A stretch of 64,000 nucleotides of DNA from Paraburkholderia rhynchosiae (GTDB lineage: Bacteria; Pseudomonadota; Gammaproteobacteria; Burkholderiales; Burkholderiaceae): positions 124,001 through 188,000 of the forward strand of contig NZ_PNXY01000007.1 of NCBI RefSeq assembly GCF_002879865.1. The letters are read 5' to 3'. Both the position numbers and the translations under genes were made by a program. Shown in pieces: positions 1 through 9,196 of this stretch (its first letter is position 1; every line of letters starts with the position of its first letter). The notes beneath the pieces are model-generated. The model was given only the letters and a program-made list of their open reading frames with translations, was not told the origin of the DNA and did not search any database.

Positions 1-1
1 T

Positions 2-259
2 CTTGCCGCCGCGCGCAGCGGCGCAATGCTGGCGACGCAAAACGATGCTGCCGCGCTCAATAGCGGCTATCACGTGGCGTTTGCGTTCGGTGCGATTTTC
101 GCGGCGGCGGCGGGCGTGATCGGCGGTTTGCTGTTGCGCGCGGGACGGCCGGGCGGCGCTGGTGTCGCCGCCCATGCCAATGCAGACGGTGGGCATGGCG
201 TACCCGCCGCTGAGCGTCCTCGCTCCACTGGCAACGCGGCCGCGACGGAAAACGTCTGA
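2..259 (+). CDS. MFS transporter, DHA2-like, C-terminal end only
   Basis: This is the last roughly 85 codons of a gene that begins before the window; the reading frame is open from the first bases. A hydrophobic helix at about positions 80-145 (FAFGAIFAAAAGVIGGLLLR) is followed by a polar, Ala/Gly-rich tail. The segment LNSGYHVAFAFGAIFA is typical of the last transmembrane helix of DHA2 (EmrB/QacA) drug:proton antiporters in the inner membrane. The substrate cannot be told from this fragment. The AraC/GyrI regulator downstream on the same strand could control it, since GyrI-like domains often sense small molecules, but that is inference. Confidence 0.6.
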   Translation, partial: LAAARSGAMLATQNDAAALNSGYHVAFAFGAIFAAAAGVIGGLLLRAGRPGGAGVAAHANADGGHGVPAAERPRSTGNAAATENV

Positions 260-388
260 TCGATATCGACAGGCGGCCATGGCCGCGCGCTTGAATCGCT
301 TGAATGAATCGATAGCAAAACCGCAAGCGCGATCAAACGCATCTGTGCGCGGTTGGCTACGCTGGCTTCATGTCACATGAGAGCCGAT

Positions 389-1222
389 ATGAACCCGGTT
401 GGAAAAGCGCTGTGGTTTATCGAAAGCCACTTTGACGAAGAACTGACGCTCGACGACATCGCCAGTTGTGGATGCGTGTCGCGCTTTCACCTCGCCCGTG
501 CCTTCGAAGCGGCGACCGGCGTGTCGGTCATGCGCTATGTGCGGGCGCGTCGCTTGGGCGAGGCCGCGCGACGCCTCGCCAACGGCGCGCCGGACATACT
601 GACGGTTGCCATCGACGCCGGTTACGGCTCTCACGAAGCATTCACGCGCGCCTTTCGCGAGCAATTCGGACTCACGCCCGAAGCACTGCGCGCGCGGGGT
701 CATCTCGACAACCTTGTCATCGTGGAGCCGATCAAAATGGATGAAACCCTTCTCACGCATCTGGAGCCGCCGCGCTTTGAGGACGGCAAGCCGTTTCTCG
801 TCGCGGGTCTGAGCGAACGCTATACGTGCGAGAGCTCCGCCGCCATTCCATCGCAGTGGCAGCGCTTTGGCGATTACTTCGGCAAGGTGCCGGGCCAGGT
901 GGGCAACGTGGCGTATGGCGTCTGCTACAACGCCGACGACGCCGGCAGCATGGACTACCTGTGCGGCGTGGAAGTCAGCGACTTCTCGGCATTGCCCGCC
1001 GAATTCAGCCGCTTGCGCATTGCCGCGCAGCGCTATGCGGTGTTCAGCCATCGCGAGCATATCTCCACCGTGCGGCGCACGTGGAACACGATCTGGAACA
1101 AGTGGCTGCCGGCATCGGGACACCTTCCCGCCGATGCGCCCAACTTCGAGCGCTACGACGAGAGGTTCGATGCGGTGAGTGGGATGGGCGGGTTAGAGAT
1201 ATGGTTGCCGCTGAAAGGTTGA
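389..1222 (+). CDS. AraC-family regulator with GyrI-like effector domain
   Basis: A 277-residue cytoplasmic transcription factor. The N-terminal 100 residues are an AraC/XylS double helix-turn-helix: LTLDDIASCGCVSRFHLARA is the first HTH, and IDAGYGSHEAFTRAFREQFG followed by TPEALR is the second. The C-terminal 150 residues form a GyrI-like/SOUL small-molecule-binding domain (AYGVCYN, ERYDERFD, GLEIWLPL at the end). I chose the ATG at 389 because GAGAG lies about 8 bases upstream; an ATG at 377 and a TTG at 353 are in frame. Such regulators, like Rob and SoxS-type proteins, commonly respond to drugs or other hydrophobic ligands. The preceding MFS gene is the likeliest local target, which is inference. 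Confidence 0.85.
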   Translation: MNPVGKALWFIESHFDEELTLDDIASCGCVSRFHLARAFEAATGVSVMRYVRARRLGEAARRLANGAPDILTVAIDAGYGSHEAFTRAFREQFGLTPEALRARGHLDNLVIVEPIKMDETLLTHLEPPRFEDGKPFLVAGLSERYTCESSAAIPSQWQRFGDYFGKVPGQVGNVAYGVCYNADDAGSMDYLCGVEVSDFSALPAEFSRLRIAAQRYAVFSHREHISTVRRTWNTIWNKWLPASGHLPADAPNFERYDERFDAVSGMGGLEIWLPLKG

Positions 1223-1751
1223 ATCGGTTTGCGGACGGCCGGGTGGCCGGACTTTCACCGTTCGGCGCGTCGCCTGGTGTGGCGCGACAACCCGTTGTGT
1301 CATGACGTCTGCTCTCAACGCTGCGGCACTTTTCGATGATGGGCTTTTGCGCCGTGGCGCGTGTACGGTCGCTCCGGCTGCTTTGGCTTTCTGCGCTGCC
1401 TCGGCTAGCAGTCTTGCCGCGGGACGCGCGGCGGACCGGCTGCACGCTTGTGCGGTCTCGCGGGGGCTTCAGCTGTATGCGAGGAAACTCGCGCGTACAG
1501 TTCTTGGAGGAGGACGCGCCGGTAACGGCGCGTCCTTCCGATTTGCGCTACGTCTTCCGATGGTAGCCACCGACCCCGTATTTCAATTGCCCCGCCGCAT
1601 CTTTACCCTGAGGCTTGTGGGACAGACCGATCGACGTTGATAGCCGTACGTGCGCGGCGTTTTTCATAGCGCGCACGCTTTCTCCCAAAAATCAGTTCCC
1701 GCGGGCTTTGCCCGCTGCGGCAACACAACGCAGCAGCGGGAGTAACCTCGG
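1223..1751. other. intergenic region with two stem-loops
   Basis: I see no convincing gene here. The open frames present are GC-rich shadows with low-complexity arginine or alanine content. There is a perfect 10-bp inverted repeat at 1511-1536 (AGGACGCGCC, 6-base loop, then its complement) without a T run. A second stem lies at 1711-1740 just beyond the adhesin stop codon. Confidence 0.5.
1711..1740 (-). terminator. possible terminator after the adhesin gene
   Basis: CCCGCTGC at about 1711-1718 pairs with GCAGCGGG at 1733-1740, 11 bases past the stop codon of the minus-strand adhesin. There is only a weak T-rich stretch beyond the stem (toward AAAAATCAG on the plus strand at 1687-1693), so rho-independent function is likely but not certain. 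Confidence 0.4.
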
Positions 1752-3869
1752 TTACCAGCGATAGCCAACACCCGCGCCGGCTCCCAGTGAGCCATGTCCA
1801 GAAACCGCTGTCGTGACGGAGCCTTTAACCATCCATTTCTGCGTCGCGACCGACAGGCCTACAGCCATTGCCGATTGGCCGCCGTACGTGCCACCGCCAA
1901 GCGCTACGACCTTCTCGCCCGGCAACACGGCCTGCGGCAGGTTAGCCATTGCAATAGCGGAAGCGGTGCCGGCGTTGGCATCACGGCGATACCTTTGCAT
2001 ATCGTCGCGGACACTGTTCACCGCGCTATTCAACTGGCGCACATTCACAGCATCGGTCGGAGCCGTACCGTCTGCAACGTTGGTGATCTGACGCTCAGCA
2101 CCCGGCGCACCGACCGAAACCGTGTTGTCCCGGTCCGCAACTGAGTTTGCACCCAGGGCAACCGAATTGTTTGCGGTGACCTGAGAATTCGCGCCAACTG
2201 CAGTTCCGTTCGTGCCGGTGACATTCGAACCATCACCGATTGCAGTTCCGTTCGTTGCCGTGACCCTGGAACTCCTGCCAATGGCGGTCGCGCGTGCAGC
2301 TGTGACAGTCGTGTTGGTGCCGATTGCCGTACCGTCCTGGCCCGAAACATTCGAGCCGTTACCGACAGCAGTTCCGTTGGGAACGGACACGCCCGAACCT
2401 TTGCCAACTGCCGTACCTGTTTGATCGGCAACCGTGCCATTCGAGCCGCTTGTCGAGATGGTGTTGACGGTCGCGGTAACCGTATCGACCTTACTTGACA
2501 GAGCCGAGACTTGTGAAGCAACCGAGAAAAGTTGCGAGCCGTTCACCGCATCCGTGCTCGTTGCGCTAATCTGCCCTGCGGCGACATTTTGCAACTGGTG
2601 TTCCTGACCGACGGCCCCGATACTCACGACTCCGGTCGGTGTCGCGCCCGCGAAGCCACCGAACGTCACGCCGTTCAACGTGACGCTGCTCACGTTCGTT
2701 GCCGCACGTGTGACCGAGCCGGAACCGAGCGCCGTCGATTCTGCGATCGACGCCACGGCTGCGTTGCCGATCGCAATGGAATTTGCGCCTGTCGCCTGTG
2801 CGACACCGCCCAGCGCAACCGTACCCGCTACTGCCGCATTGGCGCTCACGCCCATGGAAATGGAGCCGTTACCTTGCGCAAAAGCGCCGTTTCCGATTGC
2901 GACGGCTTCTCCGTTAACTGCCTGTGCGCCCGCGCCGATTGCAACGGGCGAGGCAGCCGTACCCGATGACGTCGCAACCGCGTCTAGTCCAATCGCAATC
3001 GCGACGCTGCCGGGCCCACCGTTGGCGACTGCTCCCGCGCCTTGCGCGATCGCACCGAAACCCGAGGCAGAACTGCCGGCGCCGATTGCGATATTGTTCG
3101 TGCCGTTGGCGATTGCAGCTGCCCCCAAGGCTACGGCATTCGCCGCAGTTGCCGAGGCATTCTCACCAATAGCGATCGCATTCTGGGCAGTTGCCTGTGC
3201 GCGAGAAATTGAAACGCTACCGATCCCAGATGCAACGGAATCGACACCTATGGAGGTAGCGTCAGACGCGTTGGCATTTGCCTGAAAGCCCACCGCGGTT
3301 CCACCAGCAGCTGAACTATTGGTGCCGACCGCCGTTGAGAATTCAGCAGTAGTGTGTGCCAGGGCACCAATCGCAGTCGAGTCGCCATTCACCGCGCTCG
3401 ACCCACCGCCGAACGCTACTGCTCTGGTGCCGCTTGCAACCGAATTAGCGCCAACTGCCGTGGCATTCTGGCCGCTCGCCGTGACCGTGTCGCCGAGAGC
3501 AGTTGCGGCCCCGCCATTCGCCGTGACATTGATCCCGACCGCCGTATTCTGACTTGTGTTGCTCGCGTCGCCGGCTAGAGCCGGAAGGGTCCCGCCTGTA
3601 CTCGCGGGCGGGGCCGTAGCGCCCCCTATCGTTGCAGTCGTCCCCCCGATTTCGCCGCCAACCGCAAGGTTATCGGCGTACGCCTGACTCACCGGCAGCA
3701 GCATCAATGCCGTCAATACCGCCAGCGCCGCCTTTGATTTCAGGGGGACACCTATCTCGCCCATGTCCGCTTGCCCCGGCTCACCCTGCACGCCGCTCTG
3801 CGTTTCGGCTGCCGCGACGAGTGCGCCAATTCGACGATTCCAAACCAACTTATATCGGCTCTTATTCAT
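1752..3869 (-). CDS. trimeric autotransporter adhesin (YadA/Hia type)
   Basis: A 705-residue type Vc secreted outer-membrane adhesin. The start [19 protein letters not shown] is the conserved extended signal peptide region (ESPR) of large autotransporters. It is followed by a hydrophobic core ([18 protein letters not shown]), which gives the signal peptide cleavage region. The long passenger is built of about 14-residue YadA head repeats of the pattern AxAxGxxSxA, with two clusters separated by a coiled-coil-like neck and stalk ([19 protein letters not shown] and [13 protein letters not shown]). The C-terminal 80 residues form the membrane anchor ([20 protein letters not shown]), ending in an aromatic residue (GYRW). 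The ATG at 3869 has AAAGGA 8 bases upstream; longer in-frame starts would bury the ESPR. At 705 residues it is short for the family. Its ligand cannot be predicted. Confidence 0.93.
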   Translation of the reverse strand: MNKSRYKLVWNRRIGALVAAAETQSGVQGEPGQADMGEIGVPLKSKAALAVLTALMLLPVSQAYADNLAVGGEIGGTTATIGGATAPPASTGGTLPALAGDASNTSQNTAVGINVTANGGAATALGDTVTASGQNATAVGANSVASGTRAVAFGGGSSAVNGDSTAIGALAHTTAEFSTAVGTNSSAAGGTAVGFQANANASDATSIGVDSVASGIGSVSISRAQATAQNAIAIGENASATAANAVALGAAAIANGTNNIAIGAGSSASGFGAIAQGAGAVANGGPGSVAIAIGLDAVATSSGTAASPVAIGAGAQAVNGEAVAIGNGAFAQGNGSISMGVSANAAVAGTVALGGVAQATGANSIAIGNAAVASIAESTALGSGSVTRAATNVSSVTLNGVTFGGFAGATPTGVVSIGAVGQEHQLQNVAAGQISATSTDAVNGSQLFSVASQVSALSSKVDTVTATVNTISTSGSNGTVADQTGTAVGKGSGVSVPNGTAVGNGSNVSGQDGTAIGTNTTVTAARATAIGRSSRVTATNGTAIGDGSNVTGTNGTAVGANSQVTANNSVALGANSVADRDNTVSVGAPGAERQITNVADGTAPTDAVNVRQLNSAVNSVRDDMQRYRRDANAGTASAIAMANLPQAVLPGEKVVALGGGTYGGQSAMAVGLSVATQKWMVKGSVTTAVSGHGSLGAGAGVGYRW

Positions 3870-4606
3870 TGCGTTTTCCTTTCTCACAAATTGGGTCGAA
3901 AAATATTCATGTCTGGTCTCCATCACATTCCCACTTCCCATCTATTGGGATACCTAACTAACCTAGTCATTTTCGCGCAACAACCTGTCAGTAAGCATTA
4001 CTAACTAACCCGATTCCTGGTTAATACGCGCGCAACATCGCTGCGACGAGTCGATCGTCGCCGGCCACGAAGCTGGGCGTTAATCCAAGGTTACGGCGCA
4101 GAATTGAGAAACTTTATGTAAGGATTTTCTGAAACTTATGCGAGTAGATCATCCTTTAAGGGCGACTCGGATGTAGCACCGAGCGGCTGCTGTATCGCGT
4201 GAACCGACTCCTGACGACTGCCTCTTTACGGCTCGCATTGGGCGAATGTAAGAAAACGTAAGTCTCCGAAACTTGTCAGTGAGACTCTCACACAAGCGTT
4301 TAAATTTGTCTACGGAAAGCCGGATAGGGCTGAATGATCTTGCATTATTTAACAATTAAACAACGGCAAAACGCATAACCTCGCATCGCGCGGCGCGCCA
4401 TCTTCCCATTTGTGTCTTCATCGTGACAACGCGCGCGAACGGCCCCTTTTTTTCTCCTGTTGGCCCAGAGCGTGTCAAAACGTCTGGCCACAAAGAATGG
4501 ACAACAGCTGTATCGGCGGCGGTCGCGGTAAGTGAATTGCGGGAACGCAAACGTCAAATCAAAGCCGCACAAAATGAAGTCGGTGCACTAATGCTCCGTG
4601 ACCTAA
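3870..4606. other. AT-rich upstream region of the adhesin
   Basis: No supported gene. This 737-base stretch is clearly more AT-rich than its surroundings and precedes the adhesin on the minus strand, so it probably holds that gene's promoter. It contains repeated TAACTAAC-like blocks near 3955-3963 and 4001-4010, two GAAACTT(T/A)ATG blocks near 4109 and 4130, and a tandem GTAAG pair at 4245-4262. Confidence 0.4.
4245..4262. promoter_or_regulatory. tandem half-site pair, possible response-regulator operator
   Basis: The octamers AATGTAAG and AACGTAAG start exactly 10 bases apart (4245 and 4255). On the minus strand they read CTTACGTT and CTTACATT. Direct repeats one helical turn apart are typical of OmpR/PhoB-family response-regulator binding sites. 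No such regulator is encoded nearby, and the target, adhesin or the plus-strand open frame, is unclear. Confidence 0.25.
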
Positions 4607-4813
4607 CTGAAACCGAAAGCACCTTTATTTCGCGGCATTGCCTTCCGGCTCGCCCCCGACAAAAGCAACAAACTCCTATCCGACCTGGCCAACGCTCGCG
4701 GAGAGCCGCGACTCGAAGACGAATCCCTGATTCTTTTCCACATCGACGGCTACCAGCGGCCCGACCATATCGGGCAGCACACACACATTCCCATTTGCGG
4801 GAAGGCCGACTGA
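4607..4813 (+). pseudogene. possible gene fragment, unknown family
   Basis: The frame between the stops at 4604 and 4811 reads as ordinary protein, for example FRGIAFRLAPDKSNKLLSDL followed by a segment ending IDGYQRPDHIGQHTH, but no ATG or GTG start precedes it (only CTG). A neighbouring frame continues with protein-like sequence after position 4814 (FADLAIRLLELEFLRG). That pattern fits a decayed or frameshifted gene. I do not recognise the family. It could also be a chance open frame in a region of mixed composition. Confidence 0.25.
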
Positions 4814-5098
4814 TGTTGATGGCGCACCGGTTTGTGTCTTATTGTTCGCGGACCTCGCAATCCGGCTATTGGAACTTGAGTTCCTGCGAGGGGCAGATGG
4901 CGAACTGCAAGGCCCGGACCGGACAACGCTGCAGATAGTTCCAAAGCCCTCACCAGTTGAAAGGCACTTCCTAGTCCCGCACCGACGCGCGCAATTGCAC
5001 CTCCGTGCACGGACTAGGACCACACCTCGCCTGACCACCGTCGGGCGACGCGCGCTAAACTCCACTTCTCATCCCAACATCCCGCTCGAGCCCCAACC

Positions 5099-5626
5099 TT
5101 GACCATCCGCATCCGCCCCGCCACCACCTCCGACGCCCCGCTAATCCTTCGCTTCATTACCGAACTCGCGGTGTACGAAAGGGCAGAGCACGAAGTCCTC
5201 GCCACCGTCGAAGACATCGAAGCGAGCCTCTTTTCCGCCGCCTCCACCGCGAAGGCGCTCATCTGCGAACTGAACGGCGAGCCCATCGGCTTTTGCGTCT
5301 ACTTCTTCTCATACTCGACGTGGCTGGGCAAACAAGGCCTCTATCTGGAAGACCTCTACGTATCGCCGAAATCGCGCGGCACCGGCGCGGGCAAACAGAT
5401 GTTGCGCCACCTCGCGACCATCGCGTGCGACACCGGCTGCGGCCGCTTCGAATGGAGCGTGCTCGACTGGAACGCGCCGGCAATCGGCTTCTATGAATCG
5501 ATCGGCGCAAGCGCGCAAAGCGAATGGGTTCGTTACCGGCTGGCTGGCGACGCGCTCAAGGCATTTGCGGCAGGCGACACTTCGAACGCTTCGCCTGTCG
5601 CGAAAAACGTTCCGCCGGCGACGTAA
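5099..5626 (+). CDS. GNAT N-acetyltransferase, diamine-acetyltransferase-like
   Basis: A 175-residue acetyl-CoA-dependent N-acetyltransferase. The opening IRPATTSDAPLILRFITELA and the segment YERAEHEVLATVEDIEASLF match the spermidine/spermine (SAT1-like) subgroup. The acetyl-CoA loop is PKSRGTGAGKQML (motif A, R/Q-x-x-G-x-G/A), followed by WNAPAIGFYESIGA (motif B). The start is TTG at 5099, giving LTIRIRP in the genome with no strong Shine-Dalgarno site; no ATG is available. The last 31 codons overlap, tail to tail, the end of the flavin reductase gene on the other strand. The substrate is probably a small amine, by family resemblance only. Confidence 0.85.
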   Translation: MTIRIRPATTSDAPLILRFITELAVYERAEHEVLATVEDIEASLFSAASTAKALICELNGEPIGFCVYFFSYSTWLGKQGLYLEDLYVSPKSRGTGAGKQMLRHLATIACDTGCGRFEWSVLDWNAPAIGFYESIGASAQSEWVRYRLAGDALKAFAAGDTSNASPVAKNVPPAT

Positions 5627-6132
5627 TGGCACGTGCGAAGACCGGGATCGTCGCCGAAATGCCAGCGGTTGTTCGAGTACACGCGACTGTCCGCGTACGC
5701 CGCCACCACTTCGCCGATGATCAGATCGTGCCGCTGACTGTCGTCGGGAACCACCCTGCATTCCATCCACGTGATGCAGCCGGCTAGCATCGGCACTTCG
5801 ATTTTTTCGGCGGCGAATGTTTCGAGTTCAAAGGCCGAAAACTTGTCGAGTTCGAGCCCCGCGTTGCTGCCCACGGCCAGCGTCTGCGCAGCAAATTTGC
5901 GGCTCGGCAATTGCAGCCCGAACACGCCGCTCGCTTCGATCAATTGCCGCGTGAGCGTGCGACTGTCTACCACGACAACCACCTTCGGCGGGTCGAAGTC
6001 GAGCGGCATCGCCCACGAAGCCGCCATCACGTTCGAGCGGCCCTCATGCGCGCTCGTGATGATCGTGACCGGTCCATGATTGAGTAACTGCGTGGCGCGC
6101 GGCAATGCCACGGGTTCCCGCGTAACTTTCAT
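5533..6132 (-). CDS. flavin reductase-like, FMN-binding split barrel protein
   Basis: A 199-residue protein of the flavin reductase domain family, which bind FMN and often supply reduced flavin to monooxygenases. Visible features are the N-terminal TIITSAHEGRSNVMAASW, a typical flavin-binding strand-loop, then PPKVVVVVDSRTLTRQLIEASG. Later come ELETFAAEKIEVPMLAGCITWMEC and HDLIIGEVVAA. The ATG at 6132 is preceded by a weak, A-rich ribosome site. The final 31 codons overlap the convergent acetyltransferase gene by 94 bases, and the last 30 residues (TFFATGEAFEVSPAANALSA) look like an extension beyond the conserved domain. A partner monooxygenase is not encoded next to it. Confidence 0.85.
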   Translation of the reverse strand: MKVTREPVALPRATQLLNHGPVTIITSAHEGRSNVMAASWAMPLDFDPPKVVVVVDSRTLTRQLIEASGVFGLQLPSRKFAAQTLAVGSNAGLELDKFSAFELETFAAEKIEVPMLAGCITWMECRVVPDDSQRHDLIIGEVVAAYADSRVYSNNRWHFGDDPGLRTCHYVAGGTFFATGEAFEVSPAANALSASPASR

Positions 6133-6199
6133 ATTTTGCTTTTGCCCGAAGGTCTGGTTGGTCAGGGCGGCAACCCGCGAGCCGCCGCCCTTCCATGCA

Positions 6200-6595
6200 T
6201 CAATGCGGCGCTTTACCGTTGGGGACGGCGTCCCCCGGCTTATGCTGCTCCTCGCTTAGCGCGGGGAAAAACGCGTTCCATGCGGCTCGTACGCCCTCCG
6301 CCGCCGTGGCCTCAGCATTGATCGGTTCGTCGCCGGCTGCGCTCTCCGCTGCGGATCCTGTCTCGGCGTCGGCCGCTTCGACGTGGCTTTTACCCTCGCC
6401 CTCACCCGCCTGCGATGGATCGGCGGACAGGCCGCGCCAGTGCGTGAACGCGTCCATCGGCTTGTCGGTCCATTCACCCTCGCCGAATTTTGCAAATGCC
6501 GTGTCCCCGCTCTTCAGTTGCACCTCGTACCAGCCGTCGCGCGCGGGCGAGTGAGCGGCCAGTTCAAACCACGGGGTCGGTTCGATTTCCTTCAT
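6200..6595 (-). CDS. hypothetical protein, 131 residues
   Basis: No family recognised. The first 60 residues look globular and conserved in character (WFELAAHSPARDGWYEVQL, GEGEWTDKPMDAFTHWRGL). The rest is an acidic, Ala/Glu-rich low-complexity tail. The ATG at 6595 has GGAG 7 bases upstream, which favours it over the longer frames opening at 6622 or 6757. It is probably cytoplasmic, with no signal peptide or membrane segment. It stands alone between the flavin reductase and the MocR regulator, all on the minus strand but with gaps above 60 bases. Confidence 0.7.
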   Translation of the reverse strand: MKEIEPTPWFELAAHSPARDGWYEVQLKSGDTAFAKFGEGEWTDKPMDAFTHWRGLSADPSQAGEGEGKSHVEAADAETGSAAESAAGDEPINAEATAAEGVRAAWNAFFPALSEEQHKPGDAVPNGKAPH

Positions 6596-6795
6596 GTCAT
6601 CTCCACTCGGATAAATCGTCATAGATAACCACACCAAAGGATGCTTCATGCCCGGACCGAACAGCCGTCCGGCGAGCGCGCACCGGACGGCGCGCGGAAC
6701 ATGATGCGGGCGATCCGTCGACGTCGCATGTTCAGGATCGCCGCGCATAAACGACACGATAGCGCGACATGGGCCGCGCGGACAAACGCAAAAAC

Positions 6796-8301
6796 TTACG
6801 CGCGACGCAGGCGCGGTTTTCCGCTCGCTGGAACCATTCCGGCAACGAGTTCGGCCAATATGCGGACAGCCGGCGCCAGCGCCTCTGCGCCGGTATTGCC
6901 ATAGCCAATCACAAGGCCGTTGGCCCCGGCGCGCCGCTCCAGCGTGAAGCCAGACAGCGCGCGTGGACTGAGGCCTTTCGCGAACGCGCGTTCGGTGAGC
7001 GCCTGGTCGTCGATGTCGGCAGCGAGGCGCAGCGTCAAATGCATGCCGCAGTCGCCGCCCAGAATCTCTGACGACGCGAAGTGCTCAGTAAGTGCTTCGC
7101 GCAGCGCCTGCTGCCGCTCGCGATACAGCCGTCGCATGCGTCCAAGGTGCCGCCCGAATTCGCCGCTCTCCATGAAATGCGCGAGCGCAAGCTGCTCCAG
7201 CCGATGCCCGCCGCGCAGCATCTCGTGCAACGCGACGCCGACGTGCGCGGCGATCGCGCGCGGCAGCACGACAAAGCCGATGCGCAGCGCCGGAAACATC
7301 GTCTTGCTGAAGGAGCCGACGTATAGAACCGGCGCGTCCTCGACAAGTCCCTGCATGCTCGCGATCGGTTCGCCGGCGTAGCGGAATTCGCCGTCGTAAT
7401 CGTCCTCGATCAGCCATGCGCCGCAGCGGCGCGCTTCGGCGATCAGTTCAAGACGCCGCGCCACCGACAACACCGCGCCCGTCGGATACTGATGTGCGGG
7501 CGACGTGTAGATCAGCTTCGGCGGATACGCGCGCCACGCGCCGGGCGGAACCGACATGCCTTCGGCATCCACGGGCATCGGCAAAGTCGTCAGATCGCCC
7601 TGGTTGAAGGCCGCTTTGGCGCCGCGATAGCCGGGGTCCTCGATCCACGCGAGGTCGCCGGGATTGGTAAAGAGCCGCACGCAGAGATTAAGCGCCTCCT
7701 GCGCGCCCTCGGTGATCACCACCTGCGAGCCCTCGCAGCGCACGCCGCGCGCCATGCGCAGATGCGCGGCAATGGCGTCGCGCAACGCCGGTTCGCCGCT
7801 CGGCGTGCCGTAGCCGAGCGCGAGTGGCAAGGCGCGTTCCATCGAACGTTCGAGCGCGCGCCGCCAGGCGGCCAGCGGGAAGCGGTCCAGCGCGGGCGTG
7901 CCGGGCGTCAGGGGCAAGGTGGCATCGACATGTGTGCGCGTCGCCGTGAACTGGCCGATGCGCGCCGCGTACGCCACTTCCGGCGCGGCGGACTGCGTCG
8001 GCGGCTCGCCACGCGCAGTGGTACTCGACAGTGGGCTCACGCGCGTCCCCTTTTTGTCGGCCACCACATAGCCGACCGCCGCCAGATGCTCATACGCGAT
8101 GACCACGGTGTTGCGCGACACGCCCATCTCCGCCGCGAGCAGGCGCGACGACGGCAGCAGCGATCCCGCCGGCAAGCGGCCGCCGAGAATGGCCTGCTGC
8201 AATCGTCCGGTCAATTGTTTCTGCAGCGGCGCGGGTTTCTGTGCGCGGCCGACGCCAAGGTTTGCGGCCGTATGAGCAAGCGGGCCAATAATCTCGATCA
8301 T
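6796..8301 (-). CDS. MocR/PdxR-family regulator (GntR HTH + aminotransferase domain)
   Basis: A 501-residue cytoplasmic regulator. Residues 25-95 are a GntR winged helix: LQKQLTGRLQQAILGGRLPA then SRLLAAEMGVSRNTVVIAYE. The remaining 380 residues are a fold-type I aminotransferase domain that binds pyridoxal phosphate as an effector. The PLP lysine sits in YVGSFSKTMFPALRIGFVVL, and the cofactor-facing aspartate in WLIEDDYDGEFRY. MocR proteins often control vitamin B6 or amino-acid genes. The gene is divergent from a GNAT gene across a 120-base gap, which is the usual arrangement of a regulator and its target, so that GNAT is the likeliest target. Length is normal for the family. Confidence 0.92.
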   Translation of the reverse strand: MIEIIGPLAHTAANLGVGRAQKPAPLQKQLTGRLQQAILGGRLPAGSLLPSSRLLAAEMGVSRNTVVIAYEHLAAVGYVVADKKGTRVSPLSSTTARGEPPTQSAAPEVAYAARIGQFTATRTHVDATLPLTPGTPALDRFPLAAWRRALERSMERALPLALGYGTPSGEPALRDAIAAHLRMARGVRCEGSQVVITEGAQEALNLCVRLFTNPGDLAWIEDPGYRGAKAAFNQGDLTTLPMPVDAEGMSVPPGAWRAYPPKLIYTSPAHQYPTGAVLSVARRLELIAEARRCGAWLIEDDYDGEFRYAGEPIASMQGLVEDAPVLYVGSFSKTMFPALRIGFVVLPRAIAAHVGVALHEMLRGGHRLEQLALAHFMESGEFGRHLGRMRRLYRERQQALREALTEHFASSEILGGDCGMHLTLRLAADIDDQALTERAFAKGLSPRALSGFTLERRAGANGLVIGYGNTGAEALAPAVRILAELVAGMVPASGKPRLRRA

Positions 8302-8422
8302 GACGGCTGGACCTATCGAATGAGGTTCTGGTGGATCTTTTTAACATACCACGCTTGCCGTATCGTTCTTGATGTTCGCTGTGATCAACGCAACGATGAC
8401 CAACCACACCAGGAGTGCAAAC

Positions 8423-9160
8423 ATGGAACCCCGCCGTAATGCGTTCGAACAGCCGATCGGAGCGCCGCTGCCCGACTGGAGCGGCGCGCAGCCACCTGCC
8501 CGCACGTCGCTCGCGGGCCGCTATTGCCGGATAGAACCGGTGAGCGTCGAAGCCCACGCGGCGGATCTGTTCGAGGCCTACAACTCGGCGGCCGATGGGC
8601 GCGACTGGACGTATCTGGCAATCGGGCCGTTTGAGAGCGTCGACGCATATCGCGAGCATCTGACGCGCATCGCCGCATTGGCCGATCCGCTGCACTACGC
8701 GGTGATCGACCTCGCGAGCGGCAAGGCGGTCGGCACGCTGGCGCTGATGCGCATCGACGCTGCCAACGGTGTGATCGAAGTGGGGCACGTCACGTATTCG
8801 CCGCGTCTGAAGCGAACGCGCGTGGCGACCGACGCCATGTTTCTGCTGATGAAGTATGTGTTCGATGAGCTCGGCTACCGGCGCTTCGAATGGAAATGCG
8901 ATTCGCTGAACGAGCCGTCGCGCGCGGCGGCGTTGCGCTATGGCTTCACATTCGAGGGAATCTTCCGTCAGGCGATTGTGTATCGTCAGCGCAGTCGCGA
9001 TACCGCGTGGTTTTCAGTTATCGACAGCGAATGGCCCGCGCTGCGTGCGAGCTATACGCGTTGGCTTGATGACGCCAACTTCGATGCGCAAGGGCGGCAG
9101 GTTCAACGGCTAGCGGATCTGATCGCGCAGCAGAGGGCGGCGGCAAACGAAGCTTGGTGA
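8423..9160 (+). CDS. GNAT acetyltransferase, RimJ/RimL-like
   Basis: A 245-residue acetyltransferase of the RimJ/RimL-like group that modifies amino groups of small molecules or protein N-termini. It opens with a polar 40-residue leader, then YCRIEPVSVEAHAADLFEAY, a central VGTLALMRIDAANGVIEVGH, the acetyl-CoA region SPRLKRTRVATDAMFLLMKY, and the late motif CDSLNEPSRAAALRYGFTFE followed by RQAIVYRQRSRDTAWFSV. I chose the ATG at 8423 because AGGAG lies 7 bases upstream; an in-frame ATG at 8369 would add 18 unlikely residues. It is divergent from the MocR gene and probably under its control, which is inference from position. Confidence 0.88.
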   Translation: MEPRRNAFEQPIGAPLPDWSGAQPPARTSLAGRYCRIEPVSVEAHAADLFEAYNSAADGRDWTYLAIGPFESVDAYREHLTRIAALADPLHYAVIDLASGKAVGTLALMRIDAANGVIEVGHVTYSPRLKRTRVATDAMFLLMKYVFDELGYRRFEWKCDSLNEPSRAAALRYGFTFEGIFRQAIVYRQRSRDTAWFSVIDSEWPALRASYTRWLDDANFDAQGRQVQRLADLIAQQRAAANEAW

Positions 9161-9196
9161 TAAGCAGGAGAAACCGCGTGAGCCGCCCGCGCCGGC

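Noticed and set aside
1302..1640. 112-codon plus-strand frame after the AraC gene
   Set aside because: The composition is a shadow type, it spans a perfect hairpin and no ribosome site is present.
4149..4355. 68-codon minus-strand frame upstream of the adhesin
   Set aside because: No ribosome site or recognisable features, and it lies in an AT-rich regulatory-looking region.
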